Source: Saccharothrix espanaensis DSM 44229 (GTDB taxonomy: Bacteria > Actinomycetota > Actinomycetes > Mycobacteriales > Pseudonocardiaceae). Taken from it: a stretch of 64,000 nt of DNA. The position numbers were made by a program, and so were the translations under genes. This document shows positions 39,193 through 50,292 of the stretch, in pieces. The stretch lies in the NCBI RefSeq assembly GCF_000328705.1, contig NC_019673.1, positions 7,258,501 through 7,322,500 of the forward strand, read 5' to 3'. A model generated the notes under the pieces. The model was given only the letters and a program-made list of their open reading frames with translations. It searched no databases and was not told the DNA's origin. Every line of letters starts with the position of its first letter. Position 1 is the first letter of the stretch.

Positions 39193-40160
39193 CGGGCGAT
39201 CACCTCGCGCGCCAGCGCGCGGTAGGCCTTCGCGCCCGCCGAGCGGGGCGCCCACCGGGTGATCGGCTCGCCGGCGACGGTCGTCTCCGGGAACCGGACG
39301 GTGCGGTTGATCACCGTGTCGAACACCACCTCGCCGAACGCCTCGACCACGCGCGCCATCACCTCGCGGGAGTGCAGGGTGCGCGGGTCGTACATGGTGG
39401 CGAGGATTCCGGTGATCTCGAGCTTCGGGTTCAACCGCTCCCTGACCTTCTCGATGGTGTCTATCAGCAGCGCGACGCCGCGCAGGCTGAAGAACTCGCA
39501 CTCCAGCGGGATGAGGACGCCGTCGGCCGCCGCCAGCGCGTTGACCGTGAGCAGCCCGAGCGAGGGCTGGCAGTCGACCAGCACGTAGTCGTAGTGGTCG
39601 ATGACCGGGCGCAGGGTGCGGACCAGGGTGTGCTCGCGGCCCACCTCCGACACCAGCTGGATCTCCGCCGCCGACAGGTCGATGTTGCTGGGCAGCAGGT
39701 CCATGCCCTCGACGTGGGTCTGCATGATCACGTCGCGGACCGTCACGTCGCGTTCCATGATCACGTTGTAGATGGTCTGGTCGAGCTGGTGCGGGTGCAC
39801 GCCCAGGCCCACCGACAGCGCGCCCTGCGGGTCGAAGTCGACCAGCAGCACGCGGCGGCCGTACTCGCTCAGCGCCGCGCCCAGGTTGATCGTGGACGTG
39901 GTCTTGCCGACCCCGCCCTTCTGGTTGCAGATGGCCAGGATCTTGGCCGGCCCGTGGTGGGCGATCAGCGGCGGTTCGGACACGACGCGCAAGGGTCGCC
40001 CGGTGGGGCCTATCTCGCCCGCCGACTGCTCCGCGGCGTCCTCGTCGGCCGGCGCGGCGTGCGGGGCGAGGCTCAGTTCGACCGACGCCCTGGGCACACC
40101 GGACGGTGGCGTGGGCGGCGGAGGGCCGCCCCACGGGCCCGCGTGTTCCGGTGTCGACAT
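39189..40160 (-). CDS. ParA/Soj-family ATPase of the scp operon
   Basis: 323 residues. The deviant Walker A is KGGVGKTTST at about residue 80, followed by VLLVDFDPQGALSVGLG and YVLVDCQPSLGLLTVNAL. An additional disordered N-terminal region of about 65 residues contains many prolines. This resembles the Rv1708-type ParA-like protein encoded next to scpA rather than the origin-linked ParA. ATG 40160 starts it. The first gene of the operon probably contributes to chromosome organisation together with SMC-ScpAB. Confidence 0.9.
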   Translation of the reverse strand: MSTPEHAGPWGGPPPPTPPSGVPRASVELSLAPHAAPADEDAAEQSAGEIGPTGRPLRVVSEPPLIAHHGPAKILAICNQKGGVGKTTSTINLGAALSEYGRRVLLVDFDPQGALSVGLGVHPHQLDQTIYNVIMERDVTVRDVIMQTHVEGMDLLPSNIDLSAAEIQLVSEVGREHTLVRTLRPVIDHYDYVLVDCQPSLGLLTVNALAAADGVLIPLECEFFSLRGVALLIDTIEKVRERLNPKLEITGILATMYDPRTLHSREVMARVVEAFGEVVFDTVINRTVRFPETTVAGEPITRWAPRSAGAKAYRALAREVIAR

Positions 40161-40254
40161 CGCCTTCCCGATTCCTAGTCCTCTGCCTGGGCGCAGCCTA
40201 GGCACACCGCCGGGACCCGGCAACGCGCCTCGCCGCAGCACGGACGAGCAGTTC

Positions 40255-40575
40255 TCAACGCACGGCGGTGGTCCGATCGGCGGCCCGGAGCACCACGTCG
40301 AGCAGCCCGGGGAACAGCGCGTCCAGGTCTTCGCGGCGCAGCGACACCCACCGCTGGTTCCCGCACGCCCTGGTCCGGGTGACGCCCGCCTCGCGCAGCA
40401 CCCGCAGGTGCTGGGACAGCGTCGACTTGGCGACGTCCACGGCGAGCGCGCCGCAGCAGCGCTCCCCGTCGGCCTCGATCTGGAGGACGACGGCCAGCCG
40501 GGTCGGGTCGCTCAGCGCGTGCAGCACCGCGCAGAGGTCGATGTCGGCGGCCTGCGGCTCGTCGATGGTGGGCAC
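40255..40575 (-). CDS. ArsR-family winged-helix regulator
   Basis: 106 residues from GTG 40575, 8 bases after GGAGGAG. The winged helix reads HALSDPTRLAVVLQIEAD, then KSTLSQHLRVLREAGVTRTRACGNQRWVSLRREDLDALFPGLL. GERCCGAL offers an adjacent cysteine pair, which may bind a metal or act as a redox sensor. No exporter or enzyme gene is adjacent, so its target is unknown. Confidence 0.85.
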   Translation of the reverse strand: MPTIDEPQAADIDLCAVLHALSDPTRLAVVLQIEADGERCCGALAVDVAKSTLSQHLRVLREAGVTRTRACGNQRWVSLRREDLDALFPGLLDVVLRAADRTTAVR

Positions 40576-40712
40576 CGGCACGGCTCCTCCAGCTTGTCGC
40601 GTCCGGGGTGGGGCTTGTGTTCTACGTGGTCGGCTGCGGGATGTCACCCCCTGCACACATCACCCGAAAGGCTGACGTCCGAGTGGGTTGCCCCACAGTA
40701 CCCGTGGGGGTC

Positions 40713-41609
40713 TCATGTTCCACCGGTCGCGCGGGGGTGCGCGGTCGCGTAGACCTCGCGCAGGGTGGTGACCGTGACCAGGGTGTAGACCTGGGTGGTG
40801 GTCACCGAGGCGTGGCCCAGCAGCTCCTGCACCACCCGCACGTCCGCGCCGCCCTCCAGCAGGTGGGTGGCGAACGAGTGGCGCAGGGTGTGCGGCGAGA
40901 CCTCGGCGGTGATGCCCGCCCGTCGCGCCGCCGTCTTGAGCACCTGCCACGCCGTCTGCCGGGACAGCCGGCCGCCCCGGGCGTTGAGGAACAGCGCCGG
41001 CGTGCCGCGCTTGACCAGGCCCGGCCGGGCCCGCACCAGGTAGGCCTCCAGCGCGGCCAGCGCCGGGCGGCCCACCGGCACCAGCCGCTGCTTGCCGCCC
41101 TTGCCGTCGAGCAGCACGGTCCGCTCGGTGGTGTCCACGTCGTCCACGTCCAGCCCCACCACCTCGGAGATCCGCGCGCCGCTGGAGTACAGCAGTTCCA
41201 GCAGGGCCCGGTCGCGCGGTGTGCCGGGCACGTCCAGCAGCCGCAGCACGTCGTCCACCGGCAGCGCCTTGGGCAGCCGGCGCGGCGGCGTTGGTGGGCG
41301 CACGGCCCGCGCCGGGTCGTCCGGCACGAGACCTTCCAGGTGTGCGAATTTGTGCAGCCCGCGCACCGCGACCAGGGTGCGCGCGGCCGACGACTCGGCC
41401 AGCCCCGCCTCGCGCAGGCTCGCCAGGAAGTCCCCCACCAGTGCCTCGGTCACCCCGGCGAGCCGGTCCACGCCGCGCGCGTCGAGGTGCTCGGCGTAGC
41501 GGCGCAGGTCGCGGGTGTAGGAGTCGAGCGTGTTGCGGGACGTGCCGCGCTCCACCGCCAGGTGGTCGAGGAAGGCCGTGATCGCGTCCCGCGCGGTCGG
41601 GTCGCTCAC
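40713..41609 (-). CDS. xerD: Tyrosine recombinase XerD
   Basis: 298 residues. The SAM-like N-terminal domain (TARDAITAFLDHLAVERGTSRNTLDSYTRDLRRY) precedes the catalytic domain with the R-(K)-H-x-x-R-(H)-Y set: SSGARISEVVGLD, KGGKQRLVPVG, PHTLRHSFATHLL, LGHASVTTTQVYTLV (Tyr nucleophile). It resolves chromosome dimers at dif with XerC. GTG 41609 overlaps the ald stop by 4 bp. Rv1701 occupies the same relative position in mycobacteria. Confidence 0.9.
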   Translation of the reverse strand: MSDPTARDAITAFLDHLAVERGTSRNTLDSYTRDLRRYAEHLDARGVDRLAGVTEALVGDFLASLREAGLAESSAARTLVAVRGLHKFAHLEGLVPDDPARAVRPPTPPRRLPKALPVDDVLRLLDVPGTPRDRALLELLYSSGARISEVVGLDVDDVDTTERTVLLDGKGGKQRLVPVGRPALAALEAYLVRARPGLVKRGTPALFLNARGGRLSRQTAWQVLKTAARRAGITAEVSPHTLRHSFATHLLEGGADVRVVQELLGHASVTTTQVYTLVTVTTLREVYATAHPRATGGT

Positions 41610-42715
41610 AGCTGCGCCAGCGGCACGTGCGGCAGGTTGTGCGCCCTGGCGACCTCGGCCTGCACGATCGAGCCGCGCACCGCGTTCACGCCCTTGGCCA
41701 GCGCCGGGTCGTCCGCCACGGCCTGCCGGAAACCCTTGTCCGCCAGTGCGGTCACATACGGCAGTGTGACGTTCGCGAGCGCCCACGTCGAGGTGTGCGG
41801 CACCGCGCCGGGCATGTTGGCCACGCAGTAGAACAGCGAGCCGTGCACCCGGAAGGTCGGGTCGTCGTGCGTGGTCGGGCGCGAGTCGGCGAAGCAGCCG
41901 CCCTGGTCGATCGCGATGTCGACCAGGACCGAGCCCGGCCGCATGGTCGACACCAGGTGGTTGTCCACCAGCCGGGGCGCCTTCGCACCGGGCACCAGCA
42001 CCGCGCCGATCACCAGGTCGGCCCACCGGCACGCCTGCTCCACCTCGTAGGCGTTGCTGGCGACGGTCTGCAGGTGGCCGCGGTAGGTGAAGTCGATCTG
42101 CCGCAGCCGGTTGACGTTGGTGTCGAGCACCACCACCTCGGCCTGAAGCCCGAGCGCGATCGCGGCGGCGTTCATCCCGGCCACGCCCGCGCCCAGCACC
42201 GCGACCTTGCCCGCCGGGACGCCCGGCACACCGCCGAGCAGCACGCCCCGGCCGCCCTGGTTGCGCTCCAGGCAGTGCGCGCCGACCTGCGCGGCCATCC
42301 GCCCGGCGACCTCGCTCATCGGGGCGAGCAGCGGCAGCGACCCGTCCGGCAGCTGCACGGTCTCGTAGGCGATCGCATCGATACCGGAGGCGACGACCGC
42401 GCGCGTGCAGTCGGCGTCGGCGGCCAGGTGCAGGTAGGTGAACAGGGTCTGGCCCGGCCGCATCCGGTGGTACTCCTCGGCCACCGGCTCCTTGACCTTG
42501 AGGACGAGTTCGGCGTCGGCCCACACGTCGTCCGCGGTGGGCGCGACCCGCGCGCCGGCGGCGGCGAACTCGGCGTCCGGGATCGCGCTGCCGTCCCCGG
42601 CACCGCTCTCCACCAGCACCCCGTGCCCGCGCCGGGCCAGCTCGACCACGCCCGCCGGGGTGATCGCGACCCGGTGCTCCTGGTTCTTGCGCTCCCGAGG
42701 GATTCCGACCAGCAC
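41606..42715 (-). CDS. ald: Alanine dehydrogenase
   Basis: 369 residues, full length. The N-terminal MLVGIPRERKNQEHRVAITPAGV and catalytic stretch TLFTYLHLAADADCT are diagnostic. The NAD fold is VAVLGAGVAGMNAAAIALGLQAEVVVLDTNVNRL, and DIAIDQGGCFADSRPTTHDDP follows. It interconverts alanine and pyruvate plus ammonia, with NAD. GTG 42715 lacks a clear ribosome binding site. Divergent from the DUF1707/TM2 gene by 68 bp. Confidence 0.95.
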   Translation of the reverse strand: MLVGIPRERKNQEHRVAITPAGVVELARRGHGVLVESGAGDGSAIPDAEFAAAGARVAPTADDVWADAELVLKVKEPVAEEYHRMRPGQTLFTYLHLAADADCTRAVVASGIDAIAYETVQLPDGSLPLLAPMSEVAGRMAAQVGAHCLERNQGGRGVLLGGVPGVPAGKVAVLGAGVAGMNAAAIALGLQAEVVVLDTNVNRLRQIDFTYRGHLQTVASNAYEVEQACRWADLVIGAVLVPGAKAPRLVDNHLVSTMRPGSVLVDIAIDQGGCFADSRPTTHDDPTFRVHGSLFYCVANMPGAVPHTSTWALANVTLPYVTALADKGFRQAVADDPALAKGVNAVRGSIVQAEVARAHNLPHVPLAQL

Positions 42716-42783
42716 CTGGTCAGCGTAGGTCGGCCGGCGGGTTCCGGCTGAACAGGAGCGCGCGGGCTGTTAGCGTTCGAGGT

Positions 42784-43374
42784 GTGTCGGAACCCCACCA
42801 GGTGCGCATCGGCAACCAGCAGCGCGAAGCGGCCATCAGCGCGCTCAACGACCACTTCGCGGCGGGCCGCCTGGAGATCGGCGAGTACGAGCAGCGGGTC
42901 GGCTACGCGACCGCCGCCGAGACCGCCGCCGAGCTGATGGCCCTGTTCCACGACCTGCCGCAACCCCACCCCCAGTTGCAGCTCCCGCCGCAGACGCACT
43001 ACGCGCCGCCGACCGACTACGCCACCCCGCCACCGGGCTACGCCGCGCCGGGCTACCCGAACCCCGGCTACCCGGGCCAGGGCCACCCGGGCCCGGACTA
43101 CGGGTACGCCCCGCCGCCGGGCTTCCACCCGAACGCGCCCTACGGCGTCGACCCGCTGACCGGGCAGCCGCTGTCGGACAAGTCGCGCATCGCGGCCGGC
43201 GTGCTGCAACTGGTGCTGCCGTTCGGCATCGGCCGGTTCTACATCGGCGACACCGGCATCGGCGTGGCCCAGCTGCTGACCTGCGGCGGGTGCGGGCTCT
43301 GGTCGTTGATCGACGGAATCATCCTGCTGGTCAACGGCGGGACCGACGCCCAGGGCCGCAAGCTCCGCGACTAG
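42784..43374 (+). CDS. DUF1707-TM2 domain membrane protein
   Basis: 196 residues. DUF1707 at about 5-58 (VRIGNQQREAAISALNDHFAAGRLEIGEYEQRVGYA) joins a proline/tyrosine-rich linker of about 75 residues. A TM2 domain ends it (SDKSRIAAGVLQLVLPFGIGRFYIGDTGIGVAQLLT and GLWSLIDGIILLVNG). Such proteins are common in actinomycetes and their role is unknown. A GTG start at 42784 follows TTCGAGG. Confidence 0.85.
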   Translation: MSEPHQVRIGNQQREAAISALNDHFAAGRLEIGEYEQRVGYATAAETAAELMALFHDLPQPHPQLQLPPQTHYAPPTDYATPPPGYAAPGYPNPGYPGQGHPGPDYGYAPPPGFHPNAPYGVDPLTGQPLSDKSRIAAGVLQLVLPFGIGRFYIGDTGIGVAQLLTCGGCGLWSLIDGIILLVNGGTDAQGRKLRD

Positions 43375-43395
43375 CGCCGGTCCTCCAGGCCCGGC

Positions 43396-43767
43396 TCACA
43401 GGGCCAGGTTGCGGACGAGCATCCAGACCACCGCGAGCGCCACCACCGGCACCCCCACCTGGGGGGACAGTGGTGGCGTTCGCTCGTCACGGCGAGCGGC
43501 GCGCAACCAGCGGAACCAGAGCCACGCGAGCAGCGGCAACCCGGCCACCAGCATCACGGCGTTGAGGTGCCACGCGGTCGCGAAGTCGCCGTGGAGCAGA
43601 GCGTGCACCATCCGCGTGGACCCGCAGGCAGGACACTGGATGCCGGTCAACGCGTAGAGCGGACACGGCGGCCACATTGACCCGGGCCCGTTGGGGTCGA
43701 AGAACACCAACCCCACCCCGGCCCCCACAGCCGCCACCGCGACAGCGACCGGCCCCCGCACACCCAT
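43396..43767 (-). CDS. DUF2752 family membrane protein
   Basis: 123 residues from ATG 43767. Three hydrophobic segments occur. The conserved PPCPLYALTGIQCPACGSTRMVHALLHGDFATAWHLNA contains the CPxCGxTR motif that defines DUF2752. A metal or membrane-scaffold role is unknown. The gene often sits next to TM2 proteins, and here it converges with one at a distance of 22 bp. The frame extends upstream into the repeat array, but that part is unlikely to be translated. Confidence 0.85.
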   Translation of the reverse strand: MGVRGPVAVAVAAVGAGVGLVFFDPNGPGSMWPPCPLYALTGIQCPACGSTRMVHALLHGDFATAWHLNAVMLVAGLPLLAWLWFRWLRAARRDERTPPLSPQVGVPVVALAVVWMLVRNLAL

Positions 43768-43828
43768 GCCACCCAGTGTCCCGCACGGACGAAACCACCA
43801 CACCCGAGGCACCCGACACGCCCGCGCC

Positions 43829-43950
43829 CGGCGAGTCGCGCGTTCGCACTCGGCGAGTTGCACGTTCATCGGCGAGTCGCGCATTCGCGCCCGGCAAGTC
43901 GCCCGTTGACGTTCGGCGAGTCTCGCGTTCGTCGGCGAGTCGCGCGTTCG
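43829..43950 (+). repeat. Six 18-bp direct repeats, consensus CGGCGAGTCGCGCGTTCG
   Basis: Copies start at 43829, 43851, 43870, 43892, 43914 and 43933, with alternate spacings of 1 or 4 bases. Copies 1 and 6 are exact, the others differ at one to five positions. The array is intergenic and its units are not in one reading frame. Confidence 0.85.
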
Positions 43951-43980
43951 CCGCCCGCGAGGACTTCTCCTCGCGGGCGG
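43951..43980 (-). terminator. 13-bp hairpin, terminator of the pyrG-nudix unit
   Basis: CCGCCCGCGAGGA and its complement surround CTTC, 53 bp downstream of the NUDIX gene on its strand. Confidence 0.7.
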
Positions 43981-44032
43981 CGAACCTGCGTCCGGACCGG
44001 ACCCGTCGGGCGGGCGTCAGCCGGTGCGGGTG

Positions 44033-44647
44033 TCAGCTGGTCCGAGAGGCGAACTTCGTCGGGCGGTCGGTGAAGGGGGCGTCCGCCGGGCGGCCCTGGG
44101 CCCGGCCCGACAGCACCGCCTGCGCCGCCAGCACCCCGGCCACCGCCGCGCCGTTCACGATCTCGCCCGCGAGCGCCATCGCCACCGCGTCGTCCAGCGG
44201 GACCTTCCGCATCTCCAGGTCCGCCTCCTCCTCGCCCATCAGCTCCCGCTCGACGTCGGAGAGCCCGCGGGCAAGGAACACCCGCACCACCTCGTCGGTG
44301 AACCCGGGCGACGCGGCCACGTCGACCAGTGTCACCCACTCCCGCGCCGCGAGCCCGACCTCCTCCACCAGCTCCCGCCGAGCCGCCTCCACGGGCTGCT
44401 CCGCCGGCGAGTCGAGCAGCCCGGCCGGCAGCTCCCAGAGCCGCTTGCCCAGCGGGTGCCGGTACTGGTGGATCAACGTGACCAGGCCGTCGTCGTCCAC
44501 CGCCGCCACCGCGACGGCGCCCAGGTGCTCGACCACCTCGCGCGAGGCCGTCGCGCCGTCGGGCATGACGACCTCGTCGACGCGCAGCCCGACGACCCGT
44601 CCGATGTGCACGTCCCGCGAGGAGACGGTCGTGAACTCGTGCCTCAC
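44033..44647 (-). CDS. NUDIX hydrolase, ADP-ribose pyrophosphatase type
   Basis: 204 residues. The Nudix box is PAGLLDSPAEQPVEAARRELVEEVG, with helix REL.EE.G at about residues 88-95. YRHPLGKRLWELPAG before it and the FTDEV...VFLARGL that follows are typical of ADP-ribose pyrophosphatases. It cleaves ADP-ribose to AMP and ribose 5-phosphate. GTG 44647 overlaps the pyrG stop by 4 bp, as for mycobacterial Rv1700 next to pyrG. Confidence 0.9.
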   Translation of the reverse strand: MRHEFTTVSSRDVHIGRVVGLRVDEVVMPDGATASREVVEHLGAVAVAAVDDDGLVTLIHQYRHPLGKRLWELPAGLLDSPAEQPVEAARRELVEEVGLAAREWVTLVDVAASPGFTDEVVRVFLARGLSDVERELMGEEEADLEMRKVPLDDAVAMALAGEIVNGAAVAGVLAAQAVLSGRAQGRPADAPFTDRPTKFASRTS

Positions 44648-46332
44648 TTCGCGGCTCCGGCGGTCTCGGGCAGCGGCAGCCGGTCGGCGAGCCGGTAGTC
44701 CAGCGCCGCCTTCACGAACGCCGAGAACAGCGGGTGCGGCTTGGTCGGCCGGCTCTTGAGCTCCGGGTGCGCCTGGGTGGCGACGAAGAACGGGTGCACG
44801 TCCTCGGGCAGCTCCACGAACTCGACCAGCCGGCCGTCCGGCGACGTCCCGGAGAACACCAGCCCGGCCTCGCCCAGCTTGTCCCGGTAGGCGTTGTTCA
44901 CCTCGTAGCGGTGGCGGTGCCGCTCGGAGACCTCGGCCGCGCCGTACGCGCGCGCCACCTGCGAGCCGGGCGCGAGCTTGGCCGGGTACGCGCCCAGGCG
45001 CATGGTGCCGCCCATGTCGCGCTGCCCGGCGACCACGTCCTGCTGGTCGGCCATGGTGCTGATCACCGGCGACCCGCCCTCGTCGAACTCGGCCGAGTTG
45101 GCGTCGGTGATGCCCGCGAGGTTGCGCGCCGCCTCGATCACCAGGCACTGCAACCCCAGGCACAGCCCCAGCAGCGGGATGCCGCGGGTGCGCGCGTAGG
45201 TGATCGCGCCGATCTTGCCCTCGATGCCGCGCACCCCGAACCCGCCGGGGATCAGCACGCCGTCGAGCCCGGCCAGCGCGTGCGCCGCGCCGGAGGGCGT
45301 CTGGCACTCGTCGGACGGCACCCAGACGACCTCGACCTTGGCGTGGTTGGCGAACCCGCCGGCGCGCAGCGCCTCGGTGACCGACAGGTAGGCGTCGGGC
45401 AGGTCGACGTACTTGCCGACCAGCCCGATCCGGACCCGCTCGGACGGGTTGTGCACGCGGTCGAGCAGGTCGCCCCACACCGTCCAGTCGACGTCGCGGA
45501 ACGGCAGCCCGAGCCGGCGCACCACGTAGGCGTCGAGGCCCTCGCCGTGCAGCACCTTGGGGATGTCGTAGATCGACGGCGCGTCGACCGCGGCGACCAC
45601 GGCCTCGTTGTCGACGTCGCACATCAGGCCGATCTTGCGCTTGAGCGCGTCCGGGATCTCCCGGTCCGCGCGGCACACGATGGCGTCGGGCTGGATGCCG
45701 ATGTTGCGCAGCGCGGCGACCGAGTGCTGGGTCGGCTTGGTCTTGAGCTCGCCGGACGGCGCGAGGTACGGGACCAGCGACACGTGCAGGAAGAACACGT
45801 TGTCGCGGCCCACGTCGTGCCGGACCTGGCGGGCGGCTTCGAGGAACGGCAGCGACTCGATGTCGCCCACGGTCCCGCCGACCTCGGTGATGACGACGTC
45901 GGGCACGACCCCGTCCGGGCCGGGCTCGGCCATCGCCCGGATCCGCCGCTTGATCTCGTCGGTGATGTGCGGGATCACCTGGACCGTGTCGCCGAGGTAC
46001 TCGCCGCGCCGCTCCTTGGCGATGACCTCGGAGTACACCTGGCCGGTGGTGACGTTGGCGTCCCCGGACAGGTCACGGGCGAGGAACCGCTCGTAGTGAC
46101 CGATGTCGAGGTCGGTCTCCGCGCCGTCGTCGGTGACGAACACCTCGCCGTGCTGGAAGGGGTTCATCGTGCCGGGGTCCACGTTGAGGTACGGGTCCAG
46201 CTTCTGCATGGTCACCCGCAGGCCCCGGGCGGTCAGCAACTGGCCGAGGCTGGAGGCGGTGAGTCCCTTGCCCAACGAGGAGGCCACGCCCCCGGTGACG
46301 AAAACGTGCTTGGTCGTACGTGCCTGAAGCAC
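44644..46332 (-). CDS. pyrG: CTP synthase
   Basis: 562 residues. The amidoligase domain opens with HVFVTGGVASSLGKGLTASSLGQLL, and the DIGHYERFL, VITEVGGTVGDIES motifs follow. The glutamine amidotransferase domain has LLGLCLGLQCLVIEAARN with the nucleophilic Cys, and a late HPELKSRP His-Glu. It makes CTP from UTP with glutamine. GTG 46332 was chosen because GGGGAG lies 8 bases upstream. Confidence 0.95.
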   Translation of the reverse strand: MLQARTTKHVFVTGGVASSLGKGLTASSLGQLLTARGLRVTMQKLDPYLNVDPGTMNPFQHGEVFVTDDGAETDLDIGHYERFLARDLSGDANVTTGQVYSEVIAKERRGEYLGDTVQVIPHITDEIKRRIRAMAEPGPDGVVPDVVITEVGGTVGDIESLPFLEAARQVRHDVGRDNVFFLHVSLVPYLAPSGELKTKPTQHSVAALRNIGIQPDAIVCRADREIPDALKRKIGLMCDVDNEAVVAAVDAPSIYDIPKVLHGEGLDAYVVRRLGLPFRDVDWTVWGDLLDRVHNPSERVRIGLVGKYVDLPDAYLSVTEALRAGGFANHAKVEVVWVPSDECQTPSGAAHALAGLDGVLIPGGFGVRGIEGKIGAITYARTRGIPLLGLCLGLQCLVIEAARNLAGITDANSAEFDEGGSPVISTMADQQDVVAGQRDMGGTMRLGAYPAKLAPGSQVARAYGAAEVSERHRHRYEVNNAYRDKLGEAGLVFSGTSPDGRLVEFVELPEDVHPFFVATQAHPELKSRPTKPHPLFSAFVKAALDYRLADRLPLPETAGAAK

Positions 46333-46648
46333 CAAGGAGGCTCCCCGTGGTCTGAAAGTTCCGCAGGGCAACCGGCCCTGTCCACGGGCCCTAACGCTAA
46401 CACGCCACCGGTCACCGAGCGCGCCCGTGGTCCGCCAACTCGTCACTCGGATGGCCTAGCCCGGACCGCGGCGGGCGGGACCACCGCCCCGACCTGCCGC
46501 CCACCGGCCGAGGACCGGCCGGTCCGGGCTCCGTGGCGGGGCGTGTCCGGCCGGGCCGGCACGCCACCGGAACGTGTGACCCGTCGGGCTCCACCTTTCG
46601 CCGGCGACCCGGGGTCCGAATGGCCGCCGGTGTGGCACGATCGCGCAG
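46333..46648. promoter_or_regulatory. 316-bp divergent region between pyrG and the AraC-type gene
   Basis: No credible open frame. It must contain the pyrG leader and the promoter of the AraC-type gene. The pyrG side holds a partly symmetric CTAACGCTAACAC stretch (46391). The centre has GC-rich inverted sequences (ggccgaggaccggcc at about 46506). No riboswitch was recognised. Confidence 0.4.
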
Positions 46649-47089
<441 letters not shown>

Positions 47090-47099
47090 TGTGGCCGCC

Positions 47100-47510
47100 A
47101 TGGACATCACCATCCACCAGACCTACCTCCCGCACAACGACGTCACCGAGTCCCTGGCCTTCTACCGGGACACCCTCGGCTTCGAGGTCCGCAACGACGT
47201 CGAGTACGGCGGGGTGCACTGGCTCACCGTCGGTCCCGTCGGTCGGCCCGACTCGTCCATCGTGCTGCACCCGCCGGCCGCCGACCCCGGCGTCACCGAG
47301 GACGAGCGCGCCACCATCGCCGCCATGATGGCCAAGGGCACCTACGCCGGCGTCAACCTCGCCACCAAGGACCTCGACGCCACGTTCGCGCGGCTCCAGT
47401 CCGGTGACGCCGAGGTCGTGCAGGAGCCGACCGACCAGCCCTACGGCGTGCGCGACTGCGCGTTCCGCGACCCCGCGGGCAACCTGATCCGGATCCAGGA
47501 ACTGCGCTGA
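47100..47510 (+). CDS. VOC-family (glyoxalase/bleomycin resistance-like) protein
   Basis: 136 residues, one VOC fold with a beta-alpha-beta-beta-beta pair: TYLPHNDVTESLAFYRDTLGFEVRNDVEYGGVHWLTVGP, then YGVRDCAFRDPAGNLIRIQELR. His and Glu positions that could bind a metal are visible (HQTYLPHND; EVRNDVEY; IQELR). Proteins of this group can be glyoxalases, dioxygenases or antibiotic-binding proteins. It is in one operon with the AraC-type regulator. Confidence 0.85.
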   Translation: MDITIHQTYLPHNDVTESLAFYRDTLGFEVRNDVEYGGVHWLTVGPVGRPDSSIVLHPPAADPGVTEDERATIAAMMAKGTYAGVNLATKDLDATFARLQSGDAEVVQEPTDQPYGVRDCAFRDPAGNLIRIQELR

Positions 47511-47536
47511 GCGGACCCCCGCTCCCCACCCGACCC

Positions 47537-47568
47537 CGGTGGCGGCGGCCCACCGGCCCCCGCCACCG
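47537..47568 (+). terminator. Weak hairpin after the VOC gene
   Basis: A 9-bp stem CGGTGGCGG with a 14-base loop lies 27 bp past the gene end. It may be only an attenuator before the UvrA2-like gene. Confidence 0.4.
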
Positions 47569-47701
47569 ACCGCTTCCCCGACGCCACCCGCCGCAGCACT
47601 CGTCGGCGCCAGAACCCGTCACCGCACCGCTGAACACCGCTCCCGGCCGGCCGGGCGGACCGTTGCCGCGGCCCCGCCAGACAGAGGGAGACCCGACCAG
47701 C

Positions 47702-50092
<2,391 letters not shown>

Positions 50093-50103
50093 CCCACTCC
50101 GCG

Positions 50104-50134
50104 ACCGCGCCCCTTCACACGGCAGGGGCGCGGT
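50104..50134. terminator. 11-bp hairpin, bidirectional terminator
   Basis: ACCGCGCCCCT and complement with a 9-base loop separate convergent uvrA2-like and steB/mctB genes. The rest of the 50135-50292 gap shows nothing clear. Confidence 0.7.
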
Positions 50135-50292
50135 CCGATCGGCTTCCGTTCACGCTCGCGGTGGCCGGGGGGCTGAGCCCGTCAACGGCACGAGTCAGGC
50201 AGCACGCACCCGACGGCGCTCGTCCGGGCAGCGGGCAGTCAGCCGGCCGAACGTCGCCCAGGACGAGGGCCGCCGGAGGCTCGCAGGCGGCC

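Larger units (their letters stand above)
43768..44032. other. Repeat array and terminator between DUF2752 and NUDIX genes
   Basis: 265 bp with no credible gene. It holds the six 18-bp direct repeats (43829-43950) and a hairpin (43951-43980), each listed separately. Confidence 0.6.

Noticed and set aside
40713..41609. XerD-like recombinase as integrase of a mobile element
   Set aside because: Position in the conserved core block and full XerD features fit the housekeeping enzyme; no att sites or phage genes are near.
43829..43950. CRISPR array
   Set aside because: Repeats are only 18 bp with 1- or 4-base gaps; no spacers and no cas genes.
46333..46648. Riboswitch or attenuator in the pyrG leader
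   Set aside because: No known aptamer pattern was found and no initial G-run for reiterative transcription could be placed; only GC-rich imperfect inverted repeats are seen.
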